This document shows, one piece after another, positions 12,561 to 13,500 of a stretch of 13,500 nt of DNA. Position numbers and translations under genes: made by a program. Within the stretch, counting starts at the first letter, position 1. Every line of letters starts with the position of its first letter. The notes under the pieces are model-generated. The model had not been told where the DNA came from, did no database searches, and worked only from the letters and a program-made list of their open reading frames with translations. The DNA lies in the NCBI GenBank assembly GCA_016194725.1, contig JACQAW010000120.1, positions 1-13,500 on the forward strand, read 5' to 3'. Source of the DNA: Deltaproteobacteria bacterium (GTDB lineage: Bacteria > Bdellovibrionota > UBA1018 > UBA923).

Positions 12561-13006
12561 GAGATTACCTCTTTCAAGAAATTGGGGTGTTGCTCATGCC
12601 ATTCGAGGATTTGATGCACCGTGCATCGGTCCCACTTTTTGGCAAGCCGTGGACGAAGCTTTTGGTCATTGAGCCGGTCGGCGATTTCCCTGGCGTTCCG
12701 ACCAGACTTCCGCAGCTTCATTATAATGAGGAAGGTTTCGTATTCCTGGGGATGACGTACGGCGCGACCACGCTCGTACTTGAAGCCATAGGGTGAATTC
12801 CATCGCACCTTGCCGCGCGGAATTTGCGCACTGCTCCGCTCGGAACTTTGTATGACGGACTGGAGAAGCCCAGCCTTCTCGAGTTGGACCCGAACGCCCT
12901 CACGCGACTTCCCTAGCTGCTTTGCGATTTCATGGAATGAGTGACCGCGCTCGAAGAGTTCAATGGTTTTTCGCAGTTTCCAGCGTTTCTCTGGTATGCT
13001 AACCAT
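12542..13006 (-). CDS. catalytic-domain-less protein with serine-recombinase 'Recombinase' DNA-binding domain
   Basis: A 154-residue predicted DNA-binding protein. Residues about 13-46 form a homeodomain-like HTH (SFHEIAKQLGKSREGVRVQL). After a short linker, residues 71-134 contain SPYGFKYERGRAVRHPQEYE, then LRKSGRNAREIADRLND and KKWDRCTVHQIL. This matches the layout PxGY-x-E, (R/K)xIAxxLN, and (W)xxxTVxxIL of the 'Recombinase' domain that follows the catalytic domain in large serine recombinases. The serine resolvase domain itself is absent and no frameshifted copy is seen nearby. It may be a regulator or accessory factor derived from such an enzyme. ATG 13006 is chosen, with a TTG two codons upstream as an alternative; neither has a clear ribosome site. 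Confidence 0.65.
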   Translation of the reverse strand: MVSIPEKRWKLRKTIELFERGHSFHEIAKQLGKSREGVRVQLEKAGLLQSVIQSSERSSAQIPRGKVRWNSPYGFKYERGRAVRHPQEYETFLIIMKLRKSGRNAREIADRLNDQKLRPRLAKKWDRCTVHQILEWHEQHPNFLKEVISWESTN

Positions 13007-13080
13007 AAGCAATGCATGGGGTTTATGTTTTGATGTTGTCGTCGCGATTGAGACCCCATTTAAAATTTAGATTTTAGACG

Positions 13081-13118
13081 AACCCCCGACACTGGGAACC
13101 ACAGGGTCGGGGGTTTTT
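13081..13118 (+). terminator. strong Rho-independent terminator
   Basis: AACCCCCGAC (13081-13090) pairs with GTCGGGGGTT (13106-13115), ten G+C-rich pairs around a 15-base loop, followed by TTTTTCGTTTT on the plus strand. It is a textbook plus-strand terminator. Yet no plus-strand gene lies upstream for over 700 bases after the PIN toxin, so what it terminates is unclear; it may insulate the downstream zeta-toxin unit. Confidence 0.75.
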
Positions 13119-13137
13119 CGTTTTGGAAGTTGTTGAT

Positions 13138-13233
13138 ATGATTAGGTCTATGCTTAAGACTATTGAAGAGACCAAATATTTTGTCTGTCGCACCGATTGG
13201 AACCTCATTAGTCAGTCGAACCAAAATCAATAG
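13138..13233 (+). CDS. possible 31-residue ORF upstream of the zeta-toxin gene
   Basis: ATG 13138 (or TTG 13123) opens a short frame with an amphipathic stretch (MIRSMLKTIEETKYF) and stops 12 bases before the kinase start. Zeta-type toxins usually have a small antitoxin gene immediately upstream, so this could be a shortened antitoxin or a chance ORF. No family is recognised and the ribosome site is weak. Confidence 0.25.
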   Translation: MIRSMLKTIEETKYFVCRTDWNLISQSNQNQ

Positions 13234-13245
13234 GACCGTGAATCC

Positions 13246-13500
13246 ATGCCAAAAATAATTGAAATTGTTGCGGGTCCAAATGGCAGTGGCAAATCCACGT
13301 TCGCAGAGACTTTTTTTCTAAAACAAAAAAAGATACCGACGTTTATCAACTCCGACACCATCGCCTCTGGAATTTCGCCGCTCGACGTAGAGCAAGCCTC
13401 ATTTCAAGCAGGGCGCATCATGCTCTCAACCATCAAATCTTGTATTGAGCAAAACAAGCACTTCGCTTTTGAGTCGACGCTTTCTGGCAAGACATGGCTT
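13246..13500 (+). CDS. zeta-toxin-like P-loop kinase, N-terminal part (runs off window)
   Basis: The first 85 codons of a P-loop kinase of the zeta toxin/UDP-N-acetylglucosamine kinase-like group. Walker A is GPNGSGKST (residues 10-18). INSDTIASGISP (about 34-45) is the acidic substrate-binding block, and FAFESTLSGKTWL near the window end is the FE-TLSG motif typical of chromosomal zeta-like proteins. Such enzymes phosphorylate cell-wall precursors or related small molecules; whether this one is toxic is not established. AGGA lies ten bases upstream of the ATG. The 3' end is outside the window. Confidence 0.85.
   Translation, partial: MPKIIEIVAGPNGSGKSTFAETFFLKQKKIPTFINSDTIASGISPLDVEQASFQAGRIMLSTIKSCIEQNKHFAFESTLSGKTWL

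Noticed and set aside
12257..12562. 101-codon plus-strand open frame after the PIN toxin
   Set aside because: It overlaps the PIN gene end and is antisense to the better supported 55-residue ORF; no ribosome site.
13103..13115. 13 bases identical to the T-arm region of tRNA-His (3950-3962), possible second attachment site
   Set aside because: The match lies inside a G-rich terminator stem and is not followed by the rest of the tRNA 3' end; about one 13-base match is expected by chance in a window this size.

Overview
The window looks like a chromosome segment of a Gram-negative bacterium. It crosses from ordinary housekeeping genes (about 1-3983) into a mobile, defence-rich genomic island (about 3984-13500). 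The gene style (an outer-membrane barrel, a TPR protein beside a CDF transporter, dense minus-strand operons, moderately high G+C) would fit a deltaproteobacterial or Bdellovibrionota-like host. That lineage guess is inference only; no marker gene in the window fixes it.

Backbone, 1-3983. The 3' end of an RluA-type pseudouridine synthase overlaps a class I SAM-dependent methyltransferase (ATGA overlap) on the plus strand. Converging on them is a tight minus-strand series: an outer-membrane beta-barrel-like protein whose signal peptide sits in another frame (probable frameshift), a CDF metal transporter, a HAD-IIB phosphatase and a small TPR protein. A plus-strand tRNA-His (anticodon GTG) with its own promoter and encoded CCA follows.

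Island, 3984 onward. A tyrosine recombinase lies just downstream of tRNA-His, the classic layout of an element integrated at a tRNA 3' end. Next come a protein of unknown function carrying an HEEHH motif and, 32 bases later, a SNF2-family ATPase. The SNF2 gene is cut off inside its C-terminal helicase domain and is joined tail-to-tail with an equally truncated AbiEii-type nucleotidyltransferase toxin. The partner AbiEi antitoxin is intact and is preceded by a promoter that would give a leaderless transcript and by a near-perfect 41-base palindrome. Then come a start-less open frame with zinc-ribbon-like cysteines, a RelE/ParE toxin with an AbrB-like antitoxin, and a gene-poor scar. The scar holds a recognisable MerR-type metal promoter (20-base spacer), the first codons of a merR gene, and a short signal-peptide-like ORF running into it. 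After that are a ribbon-helix-helix/PIN-domain toxin-antitoxin pair with a palindromic operator, a minus-strand protein made of the DNA-binding 'Recombinase' domain of large serine recombinases but without a catalytic domain, a translationally coupled 55-residue small protein, a strong plus-strand terminator, and the start of a zeta-toxin-like P-loop kinase running off the window.

Reading: the island is a partly decayed store of toxin-antitoxin and defence genes, with several visible deletion scars. The most unusual items are the unknown protein plus SNF2 cassette, the SNF2/AbiEii deletion junction with microhomology, the palindrome and leaderless promoter of the now toxin-less AbiEi, the MerR promoter fossil, and the catalytic-domain-less recombinase protein with its coupled micro-protein. 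All assignments come from reading motifs and sequence; no database search was run.
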